58,509 nt of DNA from an uncultured Eubacteriales bacterium (GTDB lineage Bacteria > Bacillota > Clostridia > Oscillospirales > CAG-272), in contig URDX01000011.1 in NCBI GenBank assembly GCA_900546695.1, positions 1 through 58,509 on the forward strand. Direction: 5' to 3'. The position numbers and the translations under genes are program-made. Shown here in pieces: positions 1-7,808 of this stretch. How positions within the stretch are numbered: the first letter of the stretch is position 1; every line of letters starts with the position of its first letter. The notes below the pieces were generated by a model. The model did no database searches, was not told the origin of the DNA, and worked only from the letters and a program-made list of their open reading frames with translations.

Positions 1-141
1 GACATTAACGGCGACGGCAATGTTGATACGAAGGACCTTATCCGTCTGATGAAGGCTCTGTCAGGCGACAAGTCCGTTATCCCCGCAGCGCCCGAGACTC
101 CAAAGACTCCCGAGGAACCCAAGACCGATAACCCACAGTGA
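1..141 (+). CDS. C-terminal end of a dockerin-bearing protein (partial)
   Basis: The window opens inside a gene; only the last 46 codons are visible. They encode one complete calcium-loop repeat of a type I-like dockerin, starting DINGDGNVDTKDLIRLMK, then a Pro/Glu/Lys-rich tail and a TGA stop. D1, N3, D5, D9 and D12 of the EF-hand-like loop are all present. The TKDLIRLMK helix is almost identical to the dockerins near 16.8, 23.8 and 35.1 kb, so this product probably binds the same cohesin. The upstream catalytic or binding part is outside the window. A strong terminator follows at 191. Confidence 0.85.
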   Translation, partial: DINGDGNVDTKDLIRLMKALSGDKSVIPAAPETPKTPEEPKTDNPQ

Positions 142-190
142 TCCGACGGCTTTTCGGCTGACCGCGTTCGCGCGGTGAAATAGGTTTTTT

Positions 191-226
191 ATCCACCCCG
201 ACACTTTTGCGTCGGGGTGGATTTTT
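191..226 (+). terminator. Rho-independent terminator after the dockerin gene
   Basis: A perfect 12-bp stem, ATCCACCCCGAC (191-202) with GTCGGGGTGGAT (211-222), encloses an 8-nt loop and is followed by TTTTCGTTTT. It ends the transcript of the dockerin gene. A partial copy of the hairpin occurs about 100 bp downstream (299-320). Confidence 0.9.
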
Positions 227-462
227 CGTTTTGCTTAACAGGTATGAGCGGGCAGCATGTGTAGGGCGGCGGATTATTTTCCGTGGCGGTCGATTTTATC
301 CCGACACTTTTACGTCGGGGCGGTTTTGCTGTTAGCGCGTGGCTTTTAGCTCCGGCAAACGCAATTACAGAATCGGCTGCGCGCTGTTTCTGCCACCCTC
401 GCAGTTTTTTACTGGATGTATGCTTTGCCGCGGTCGGGCGCGGAAAATATTTACCGTACCTC

Positions 463-491
463 TTGCAAATGATTGGAAGTAGTGCTATAAT
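463..491 (+). promoter_or_regulatory. Probable sigma-A promoter of trkA-trkH
   Basis: TTGCAA (463-468), a 17-bp spacer and a perfect TATAAT (486-491). The predicted start near 498 leaves a leader of about 43 nt before the trkA ATG. That leader contains a small hairpin plus TTT, which could be a weak attenuator. Confidence 0.7.
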
Positions 492-540
492 GGCTTGGAT
501 TATTAAGCCGCTGCGGCTTTTTGAAAGGATAACTGCAGTA

Positions 541-1902
541 ATGAACATCATTATTATGGGATGCGGAAAGATAGGAACAACCATCCTTGAGGCACTTGTT
601 TCTGAGGGTCACGACGTTGTTGCCATTGATTCGGATCCCGAGGTAATAAAGGCGGTAACGAGCACGAGCGATGTTATCGGCGTGTGCGGAAACGGCGTTG
701 ATTGCCTGACGCTTGACGAAGCCGGGATACAGAAGGCGGACATTTTCGTTGCCGCAACCGGCTCGGATGAGATAAACATGCTCGGCTGCTTTATAGCGGG
801 CAAGCTCGGAGAGGTCAAGACCATCGCGCGTATCCGCAACCCCGAATACAACGACAAGAGCCTCGGCTTTCTGCGTCAGCAGCTCGGGCTCTCGATGGCT
901 ATCAACCCCGAAAAGCTCGCGGCAAGAGAACTGTTCGACATTCTCAAGCTCCCGTCGGTCGTCAAGATAGAGGCGTTTGCGGGGCGCAGTTTTGAGATGA
1001 TAGAGCTGATACTGCACGGCGATTCCGCACTGTGCGGGCTGTCGCTCAGCGAACTGCGTAACCGATACAGCGAGAGCTTTCTTGTCTGCGTCGTTCAGCG
1101 CAACGGTGAGGTCTATATCCCCGACGGTAATTTCGTCCTCCGCGACGGGGATAAGATAGGGCTGACCGCATCGCCCGCAGAGATACAGAACCTGCTGCGC
1201 GACATGGGCATCCTGCGCAAGAAGTCGCAGCACGTCATGATACTCGGCGCGAGCCGCACCGCATACTATCTCGCGCGGATGCTGATAGGCATCGGCGTTT
1301 CGGTCAAGATAATAGATAAGGATAAGACCCGCTGTGAGGAAATGTGCGTCAAGCTGCCGAAGGCTCAGATCGTCTGCGGAGACGGCGCGGAGCAGGAGCT
1401 GCTGCTCGAGGAGGGTATACGCTCGATGGATGCATTCGTCTCGCTGACGGGCATCGACGAGGAAAACATCCTGTTCTCCTTCTTCGCGGCATCGCAGACC
1501 GTTCCTACCGTAATTTCGAAGGTCAACCGCACCGAATTTGCGCAGCTTGCCGCAAAGCTCGGACTCGACTGCATCGTCTCGCCGAAAAAGGCGATGTCGA
1601 ATGTGCTTGTCCGCTATGCCCGCGCGCTCGAGAATACGAGCGGCAGCAACGTCGAGACGCTGTACAAGCTGATGGACAGCAGCGCAGAGGCGGCTGAATT
1701 TATCGCCCATGAGGGCTCGCGCGGTATCGGTATAGCGCTGCGCGATCTGCGGCTGCGCCGCGGCGTTCTCGTTGCGGGTATCATCCGTGACCGTAGGCCT
1801 ATCATCCCGACAGGCGACGATATGATACTTGACGGCGACCGCGTAGTCGTTATCGCGTCGGGAATGTGCCTGCGTGACCTCTCGGATATCTTTGAAAGAT
1901 AA
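541..1902 (+). CDS. trkA: Trk potassium uptake protein TrkA
   Basis: A 453-aa cytoplasmic regulatory subunit of the Trk K+ uptake system, which binds NAD(H)/nucleotides and gates TrkH. Two RCK (KTN/TrkA-N) units are visible. The first begins MNIIIMGCGKIGTTILEALVSEG, a Rossmann GxGxxG-type loop followed by the acidic VAID. The second begins near residue 233 with HVMILGASRTAYYLARML and KIIDKDK. Each is followed by a TrkA-C region (for example RGVLVAGIIRD near the C-terminus). The length fits two-repeat TrkA (about 450-460 aa). The ATG at 541 was chosen because GAAAGGA lies just upstream; the longer open frame back to 283 has no start support. It is co-transcribed with trkH, 37 bp downstream. 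TrkA-C domains are known c-di-AMP targets in Firmicutes, and cdaA lies in this same window. Confidence 0.95.
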   Translation: MNIIIMGCGKIGTTILEALVSEGHDVVAIDSDPEVIKAVTSTSDVIGVCGNGVDCLTLDEAGIQKADIFVAATGSDEINMLGCFIAGKLGEVKTIARIRNPEYNDKSLGFLRQQLGLSMAINPEKLAARELFDILKLPSVVKIEAFAGRSFEMIELILHGDSALCGLSLSELRNRYSESFLVCVVQRNGEVYIPDGNFVLRDGDKIGLTASPAEIQNLLRDMGILRKKSQHVMILGASRTAYYLARMLIGIGVSVKIIDKDKTRCEEMCVKLPKAQIVCGDGAEQELLLEEGIRSMDAFVSLTGIDEENILFSFFAASQTVPTVISKVNRTEFAQLAAKLGLDCIVSPKKAMSNVLVRYARALENTSGSNVETLYKLMDSSAEAAEFIAHEGSRGIGIALRDLRLRRGVLVAGIIRDRRPIIPTGDDMILDGDRVVVIASGMCLRDLSDIFER

Positions 1903-1939
1903 CTACTAAAGAAATAACTACCAAAGGAAGAAGCAAACC

Positions 1940-3394
1940 GTGAACAGAAGAATGGTGTACCGCACCGTCGGTCAGATGATAGAGCTTGAGGCGATTATGC
2001 TGCTCATACCGATGCTTGCGGCACTGATATACGGAGAGATGAATGTCGTTCCCGCATTCCTGATACCCGCGGTCTGCACGGGGGTGATCGGCTTTGTGAT
2101 AGCCCACACCTTCCCGCCGCGCGACCGTATACTGTATGCGCGGGACGGCTTTATGATAGTTGCGCTCGCATGGCTCGTGCTGTCGGGCATAGGAGCGCTG
2201 CCGTTCGTTTTCTCCGGTGAGATACCGTCGTATATCGACGCATTTTTCGAGACCGCGAGCGGCTTTACCACAACGGGCGCATCCATCGTGCGCGACGTTG
2301 AGGCGATGAGCCACGGGATACTTTTCTGGCGCAGCTTTACCCACTGGGTGGGCGGAATGGGCGTTATCGTTCTTATGATGGCGATAATCCCGCAGGAATC
2401 GGGCACCTCGATGTACATAATGAAGGCGGAGATGCCCGGACCCATCGTCGGAAAGCTCGTCCCGCGTATCCGTCAGACCGCAAAGGTACTGTACCTGATA
2501 TATCTCGGTCTGACCGCGCTGCAGGTTGTGCTGCTCTGCGTCGGCGGCATGCCGCTCTTTGACAGTCTCGTGCACAGCTTCGGCACGGCGGGCACGGGCG
2601 GCTTCGGCATAAAGGCGGACTGCCTCGCCTCATATACACCGTATCAGCAGTGGGTTATCGCGATATTTATGCTGATATTCGGCGTGAATTTCAATCTGTA
2701 TTACCTCATACTCATCCGCCGCGCGCGCTCTGCTTTCAAGAGCGAGGAGCTGTGGGCGTATGTCGGTATTGTGCTTGTCGCGAGCGGACTTATCTGCTAT
2801 AATATCCGCGCGATCTATCCCGCGCTGTCGGATGCTGCACGGCAGAGTGCTTTTCAGGTCGCCTCTATAATCACAACGACAGGTTATTCAACGGCGAACT
2901 TCGATACGTGGCCGCAGCTGTCGCGCCATATCCTGCTGATACTCATGTTTATCGGTGGCTGCGCGGGCTCGACCGCGGGCGGACTCAAGGTCAGCCGCGT
3001 CGTGCTGATGTTCAAGAATATAAAGCTGAATCTGAAAAAGCTCATCCATCCCCGCGCCGTCGGCACCGCCCGCTTTGCGGGCAAAACGGTGGAGACCGAG
3101 ACGCTGCAGGGGCTCGGTGTGTATATCGGGCTCTATTCGGTGCTGCTGATTCTGATACTGCTCATCCTCGCATTCGACCCGATTGAGTATAATATCGAGA
3201 CTAATTTCTCGGCGGCGGTCTCCTGCTTTAATAACGTCGGACCGGGCTTCGGCGGGGTAGGTCCCGCACTCAGCTATGCCGATTATTCGCCGCTGTCAAA
3301 GCTCGTTCTCTCGTTCTCGATGCTGCTCGGCAGACTTGAGATATATCCGCTGCTGCTGATAATGTTCCCGTCTACATGGAGACGCGGACAGTGA
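1940..3394 (+). CDS. trkH: Trk potassium uptake membrane protein TrkH
   Basis: A 484-aa polytopic K+ channel-like subunit that pairs with TrkA. Four degenerate selectivity-filter/pore loops are visible: SGFTTTGASI, FGTAGTGGFGIK, TTTGYSTANFDTW and FNNVGPGFGGVGP, as expected for the four MPM repeats of the TrkH/KtrB family. Normal length, ending LEIYPLLLIMFP. Translation most likely begins at the GTG at 1940, preceded by AAAGGAAG (1923-1930) at good spacing; the next ATG is eight codons in. It follows trkA by 37 bp in one operon. The C-terminus is short, with no extra domain. Confidence 0.95.
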   Translation: MNRRMVYRTVGQMIELEAIMLLIPMLAALIYGEMNVVPAFLIPAVCTGVIGFVIAHTFPPRDRILYARDGFMIVALAWLVLSGIGALPFVFSGEIPSYIDAFFETASGFTTTGASIVRDVEAMSHGILFWRSFTHWVGGMGVIVLMMAIIPQESGTSMYIMKAEMPGPIVGKLVPRIRQTAKVLYLIYLGLTALQVVLLCVGGMPLFDSLVHSFGTAGTGGFGIKADCLASYTPYQQWVIAIFMLIFGVNFNLYYLILIRRARSAFKSEELWAYVGIVLVASGLICYNIRAIYPALSDAARQSAFQVASIITTTGYSTANFDTWPQLSRHILLILMFIGGCAGSTAGGLKVSRVVLMFKNIKLNLKKLIHPRAVGTARFAGKTVETETLQGLGVYIGLYSVLLILILLILAFDPIEYNIETNFSAAVSCFNNVGPGFGGVGPALSYADYSPLSKLVLSFSMLLGRLEIYPLLLIMFPSTWRRGQ

Positions 3395-3704
3395 TGCGGT
3401 GATTTCATCCCCGCGCCGGCGTCAGGCTTTGCACGGCGGCAACCCCGCACGGGCGGCATTCTCTCGGCGGTATAACGCAATATCAAGTTTTTCGCTTTTC
3501 CGCGATACGGCATTGCCGTATCGCGGTTTTTGTCGTCTGTACTTTCGGCGGTACTGCGCTGCTCGCATCGCGATTTTCGGTATTGCGTGACTGTGCGGAG
3601 CTCTCCGTAAAACGATGTGAAAATCCTGTGAAGAAGGCAAAGAATTTCCCTAAACTTACATAATAATGCTTTTCAGGACAAATTTGATATGTTTCACGCC
3701 AAAA
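3395..3704. other. Intergenic region trkH to ABC transporters
   Basis: No gene is supported here. The region contains the trkH terminator at 3500-3530 and AT-rich sequence leading to the strong promoter at 3705. Confidence 0.6.
3500..3530 (+). terminator. Terminator after trkH
   Basis: CCGCGATACGG (3500-3510) pairs with CCGTATCGCGG (3516-3526) across a short CATTG loop and is followed by TTTTTG. It sits about 105 bp beyond the trkH stop and ends the trkAH transcript. Confidence 0.85.
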
Positions 3705-3734
3705 TTGACACAAACTCTGAATTTGTGATATAAT
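3705..3734 (+). promoter_or_regulatory. Sigma-A promoter of the ABC transporter pair
   Basis: A perfect TTGACA (3705-3710), an 18-bp spacer and a perfect TATAAT (3729-3734). Transcription starting near 3741 would give an untranslated leader of about 210 nt before the first ABC gene. Confidence 0.85.
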
Positions 3735-3740
3735 GAACAA

Positions 3741-3949
3741 AACGAGATAAATACGTGAAGATGACATGCATAAGTCATTTGCGGCGGGGTGACAGAGCAA
3801 ATCAAAGGTGTATTTATTGCCTGATTACCGTGTCGATTCGTAACCGCTGCGAAGCGGAAAATTCAACTCACATAACGTTGCTCGGTCGACGTCTTGCGGA
3901 GTGTTTCATACAGCATGATACCTGCGAAAACATTTGTCACGGAGGAATT
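3741..3949 (+). promoter_or_regulatory. Long structured 5' leader of the ABC operon, class unknown
   Basis: The leader can fold into several helices. ATAAATAC (3747-3754) pairs with GTATTTAT (3810-3817) and encloses two hairpins: TGAC/GTCA at 3762-3777 and TTTGC/GCAAA at about 3778-3801. Further on, CCGCT-GCGA-AGCGG forms a GNRA-capped stem near 3843. The enclosed three-way junction of about 70 nt is riboswitch-sized, but no known consensus (purine, GEMM, TPP, SAM) was recognised. An open frame crosses the leader in frame with the ABC gene, but it has no ribosome binding site. Function is inference. Confidence 0.4.
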
Positions 3950-5773
3950 ATGAAGAATAAAAAAGAAAGCAGCTATTCGATCGTCGGGAATATAGCTTTC
4001 ATAATGAAAAAAGCGTGGTCGCTGGACAAGCTTCTGCTTTTTTCGACGTTCATCAAGATGCCGACGGTAGTATTGATCCCGCTTCTGGCGACGTACACAT
4101 CGGGGCAGGTGGTGAGCCTGATAACCGACGGAGTCGGAGCGGCGCGGTACACGGTGCAGGTCGTGCTGCTGTCGGCGCTGCTGCTTGTGCTGCAGCTGAT
4201 GCAGAAGTTTGTGGAGTCAAAGCTTGATTGGCGCGCGTTCGGCAACCGCTTTGAATACATAAATCTATGCTGCGGAAAGACCATGGATACCGATTATGAG
4301 AATATCGAATCCCCCGCGGGTCAGGAAAAGATGGAGCGGGCGTTCAACTCGGTCTGGAACAACAGCAGCGGAACGCAGCAGATATTCTCGCAGTTTGTCA
4401 GCATAGTGTCGAATCTGCTCGGTCTGGTGACCTACTCGGCTATTATCATTACGCTGCATCCGATGATAGCGGTGCTGCTTGCGGTCGTAACGCTGACCAA
4501 CTATTTTGTGACCGTAGGGTACAGCAAATGGGTACACCGCAACATGGATAACTGGGTGGTCGTCGACCGAAAGCTGAGATACATACAGAACAAATCGGTC
4601 AGCTTTGAGAGCGCAAAGGATGTCAGGCTGAACGGGATGGCGGGGTGGTTCTATGAGCTCTCGCAGACTCTGTTCGGGCAGCGCTATCACTGGGAGAAGG
4701 TAATTCAGCGCCGCAGCTTCGGCGTCGATGCGGTAAAGACGCTGCTTGTCGCCGCGGGCGATCTGTGCGTGTACGGCTATCTCTTCTATTCTACGACGCG
4801 GGGCGAGATAACCCCAGCGGAGTTTGTAATGTACTTCGGTATAATCTCGCAGTATGCTGGATGGCTCGGCGGCATCATCGGGTCGTACGGCGCGATACAT
4901 GCTACGAGTCTGAACCTCTGCGATCTGCGCGGATTTCTCGATATGCCCGACCGCTTCAACCGCGGAGAGGGAGCAGCGCTCCCGACGGCGGCGCCCGAAA
5001 TAGAGTTTGACGATGTTTCGTTCCGTTATCCGTCGAGCGATCGGGACACGATAAAGCATGTCAGCCTGAAAATAAGGGCGGGCGAAAAGGTCGCGATAAT
5101 CGGTCTGAACGGCGCGGGAAAAACGACGCTGATAAAGCTGCTGTGCGGTCTGTACAAGCCGACATCGGGCAGCGTTCGTGTGGCGGGGCGCGACATATCG
5201 GAATACAATCGTGACGAGTATTACAAGCTGTTCTCGGTCGTTTTTCAGGACATATTCCTGCTTCCCGTCTCGGTAGAGAAAAATATTGCCCTCTGCGATG
5301 AGGATAAGGTGGACAGGGCACGGCTGCAGGAGGTTTTGGAGCAGTCGGGGCTGAGCGAAAAGGTGTCGGGGCTGCAGCACGGCGAGAAAACGCTGCTGCT
5401 GAAAACACTGAACGAGGATGCCGTTGACTTTTCGGGCGGAGAGAAGCAGAAGCTTGCGCTTGCAAGGGCGCTGTACAAGAACGGCAGTATCGTTGTTCTC
5501 GACGAGCCGACCGCAGCGCTCGACCCGATAGCGGAAAACTCGCTGTACATGAAGTACAACGAGCTGACAAGCGAGAGCACGTCTGTTTTCATCTCGCACC
5601 GACTCTCGAGCACGCGCTTCTGCGACCGAATTCTCTTTCTGGAGGACGGCAGAATAGCGGAGGAGGGCTCGCACGACGAGCTCATGAAAGCGGGCGGACG
5701 GTACAGAGAGCTGTTTGAGCTCCAGAGCAGATATTATAGGGAGGACCCTTCGGATGAAAGCATTGAAGAGTGA
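3950..5773 (+). CDS. ABC transporter half-subunit (membrane plus ATPase), first of pair
   Basis: A 607-aa exporter-type protein with a six-helix membrane domain (about residues 20-330) fused to an ATPase domain. Walker A GLNGAGKTT lies near residue 385, the Q-loop in VVFQDIFLLP, the signature FSGGEKQK near 494, Walker B SIVVLDEPTAALD, and the switch His in FISHRLS. The ATG at 3950 was chosen for the ideal GGAGGAATT just before it; the open frame back to 3755 lacks a start signal. The end overlaps the next ABC gene by 20 bp, so the two products probably form a heterodimer. Such Clostridia pairs export drugs, lipids or peptides, and nothing here identifies the cargo. No peptide precursor gene was seen nearby. 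Confidence 0.93.
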   Translation: MKNKKESSYSIVGNIAFIMKKAWSLDKLLLFSTFIKMPTVVLIPLLATYTSGQVVSLITDGVGAARYTVQVVLLSALLLVLQLMQKFVESKLDWRAFGNRFEYINLCCGKTMDTDYENIESPAGQEKMERAFNSVWNNSSGTQQIFSQFVSIVSNLLGLVTYSAIIITLHPMIAVLLAVVTLTNYFVTVGYSKWVHRNMDNWVVVDRKLRYIQNKSVSFESAKDVRLNGMAGWFYELSQTLFGQRYHWEKVIQRRSFGVDAVKTLLVAAGDLCVYGYLFYSTTRGEITPAEFVMYFGIISQYAGWLGGIIGSYGAIHATSLNLCDLRGFLDMPDRFNRGEGAALPTAAPEIEFDDVSFRYPSSDRDTIKHVSLKIRAGEKVAIIGLNGAGKTTLIKLLCGLYKPTSGSVRVAGRDISEYNRDEYYKLFSVVFQDIFLLPVSVEKNIALCDEDKVDRARLQEVLEQSGLSEKVSGLQHGEKTLLLKTLNEDAVDFSGGEKQKLALARALYKNGSIVVLDEPTAALDPIAENSLYMKYNELTSESTSVFISHRLSSTRFCDRILFLEDGRIAEEGSHDELMKAGGRYRELFELQSRYYREDPSDESIEE

Positions 5774-7619
5774 TCTTTCGACGGTTATGAGAGGGCTGCG
5801 GGAGATTCACGGTCTCTGCCGCGGGCTGTTGCTGCTTACCGTTGTCGGGGCGGTCTTTGACGCGCTCTCGCCGTTTATCAACATATACATGTCCGCGCTG
5901 ATACTGAACGCGATAGTAGACAGCCGTCCCTTCGGCGAGCTGATGATGTACGCGGTGACAGTTGCGGCATCCAACATGGCGGTCAAATTCATTTCGGGAA
6001 TACTGTCTAAGCGCATCGGTCTGAAACGGTTTACGCTGAGTCACAATTTTGACCTGAAGCTCGGTCAGAAGGTCATAAACATGGACTACGAGACCGTTGA
6101 GGATGCAAAGACGCATATGCTCAAGGCAAAAATAGACGAGGTCAAGAATCTGAATAACGGCGGATTATTCAAGCTTGCGGATTCTTTTCAGACGCTCACG
6201 CGGAATATTTTTATGATAATATTCTCGGTCTCGCTGACGTTCTCGCTGTTCACCGCGACGGGAACGGATTCGAGCGATACCGTGATGCGGGTGCTGACCT
6301 CTCCGCTGACCTCCGCCGTGCTGTGCGCGGCGATAGTCGCGAGCGTATTTGTCGGGATGCACGCAAACGCCGCTCTGACAAAGCGGATGTACGGTCTGAT
6401 GCACGATATCATCCCGTTCAACAGGATGTTCGGCTACTACTTTGAGAACTATATCACCTCGTATCACGTCGGAAAGGATATACGACTCTACAACGAAAAG
6501 GACCTTATTCTGAACGAGGAAATGAGTCTGATGGGCGACGTGAACCGAACGCTCAGATCGCTGTCCGAAAATCAGATGAAGTATCAGTCGCTTATCACGG
6601 CGGCATCGGTCGGGCTGAATGTCATGATATATCTTTTTGTCGGCTTTAAGGCGCTGGCGGGGCTGTTTTCGGTCGGCTCGGTGCTGCAGTATATAAGCAG
6701 CATAAACGAGTTTACGGGCGGCTTTTCGGGACTGATAACCGAGCTGTCGGCGATACGGCTGAATAATGAGGCGATGAACTATTACTTTGAGTTTATCGAC
6801 CTTCCCGCAAAACGGCAGAATACCGATGCAAGGAGCATCGACACGGTCGATATCGGGCACGCGGGGCTTGAGATGAAGGATGTTTCCTTCCGCTATCCCG
6901 GTACGGAGGAATATGTGCTGCGGCATGTCGACCTCCGCATAGAAAAGGGCGAGCGGGTGGCGATAGTCGGCGAGAACGGCAGCGGTAAAACAACGCTCGT
7001 CAAGCTGCTGTGTCGGCTCTATGACCCGACAGACGGCGAGATACTTATCGGCGGAGAGAATATCGACACGCTTCGCTGTGATGAGTATCAGGGGCTGTTT
7101 TCGGTGGTCTTTCAGGATTTTAAGCTGTTTTCGTTCTCGATCGGACAGAATGTCGCCGCCTCGGTCTCCTACGATGCCGCGCGAGTGGAGAGCTGTCTGC
7201 GAAAAAGCGGCTTTGCGGAGCGGCTGAGCAGGATGAAGGACGGAATAGATACATATCTGTATAAGGATTTTGAGGAGTCGGGAGTCGAGATATCGGGCGG
7301 CGAGGAGCAAAAGATTGCTATGGCGCGCGCTCTGTATCGGGATGCCCCTATCATCATTCTTGATGAGCCTACCGCCGCACTTGACCCGAAGTCCGAATCG
7401 GAGCTGTTTATGTCGTTCGGCAGCGTCGTCGGAGATAAGACGGCTGTGTTTATCTCGCATAGGCTCTCTTCCTGCCGCTTTTGCGATAAGATAGTCGTGC
7501 TCGATCATGGGCAGCTCGTTCAGTACGGCTCGCATGACGAGCTGCTTAAGGATGAGAGCGGAAAATACTATGAGCTGTGGAATGCACAGGCAAGGTATTA
7601 CGTAGAACAGACCGATTGA
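5754..7619 (+). CDS. ABC transporter half-subunit, second of pair
   Basis: A 621-aa partner of the preceding exporter subunit. A membrane domain of about 340 residues precedes an ATPase domain with Walker A GENGSGKTT (about residue 406), Q-loop VVFQDFKLFSF, signature ISGGEEQK (about 513), Walker B IIILDEPTAALDP and FISHRLS. Both subunits keep the catalytic Glu after Walker B, so neither site is obviously degenerate. The start at 5754 has GGGAGG about 10 nt upstream and lies inside the end of the first gene, indicating translational coupling. The operon ends at the bidirectional terminator at 7639. Substrate unknown. Confidence 0.93.
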   Translation: MKALKSDLSTVMRGLREIHGLCRGLLLLTVVGAVFDALSPFINIYMSALILNAIVDSRPFGELMMYAVTVAASNMAVKFISGILSKRIGLKRFTLSHNFDLKLGQKVINMDYETVEDAKTHMLKAKIDEVKNLNNGGLFKLADSFQTLTRNIFMIIFSVSLTFSLFTATGTDSSDTVMRVLTSPLTSAVLCAAIVASVFVGMHANAALTKRMYGLMHDIIPFNRMFGYYFENYITSYHVGKDIRLYNEKDLILNEEMSLMGDVNRTLRSLSENQMKYQSLITAASVGLNVMIYLFVGFKALAGLFSVGSVLQYISSINEFTGGFSGLITELSAIRLNNEAMNYYFEFIDLPAKRQNTDARSIDTVDIGHAGLEMKDVSFRYPGTEEYVLRHVDLRIEKGERVAIVGENGSGKTTLVKLLCRLYDPTDGEILIGGENIDTLRCDEYQGLFSVVFQDFKLFSFSIGQNVAASVSYDAARVESCLRKSGFAERLSRMKDGIDTYLYKDFEESGVEISGGEEQKIAMARALYRDAPIIILDEPTAALDPKSESELFMSFGSVVGDKTAVFISHRLSSCRFCDKIVVLDHGQLVQYGSHDELLKDESGKYYELWNAQARYYVEQTD

Positions 7620-7638
7620 CTCGGACACACCGTAAAAG

Positions 7639-7690
7639 CTCGGCGCTGCCGAAAACGTTTGGTTTTCGACAGCGCCGAGTTATTTGCCGT
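7639..7690. terminator. Bidirectional terminator between convergent operons
   Basis: CTCGGCGCTGCCGAAAAC pairs with GGTTTTCGACAGCGCCGAG (7639-7679) with one mismatch and a short loop. The plus side is followed by TTATTTG, and the minus side runs into CTTTTA. It serves both the ABC operon and the minus-strand MBOAT/DHHW operon. Confidence 0.8.
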
Positions 7691-7808
7691 GTTCTGATTC
7701 GGCTTTGCCTCTGCAAAACTTGTTTTGCCGCCGCATGTCGGGGCGAAACCGATACAAGCCCGAATCGAACCGCAGCTATTCCGATGTCTGCAATGCATGC
7801 CTGCCGCG

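Larger units (their letters stand above)
142..540. other. Intergenic region upstream of trkA
   Basis: This stretch has no convincing gene. It holds the terminator at 191-226, a second look-alike hairpin at 299-320 built on the same CCGACACTTTT loop sequence, and the trkA promoter at 463-491. A short hairpin (AAGCCG/CGGCTT, 505-519) followed by TTT lies directly before the trkA ribosome binding site. An open frame runs through the region into trkA, but it lacks a ribosome binding site and conserved content. Confidence 0.6.

Noticed and set aside
283..540. N-terminal extension of TrkA from 283
   Set aside because: It crosses the mapped promoter and a hairpin, lacks a ribosome binding site, and TrkA normally begins at the MxIIIMGxG sequence.
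451..1710. A 419-codon open frame antisense to trkA
   Set aside because: The plus frame has clear TrkA motifs and a ribosome binding site; the antisense frame is a by-product of codon bias.
3755..3949. N-terminal extension of the first ABC subunit
   Set aside because: There is no start signal, and the ideal GGAGGAATT precedes the ATG at 3950. The stretch reads better as a structured leader.
4265..5674. A 469-codon open frame antisense to the first ABC gene
   Set aside because: The sense strand carries all ABC ATPase motifs; the antisense product has none and no start signal.
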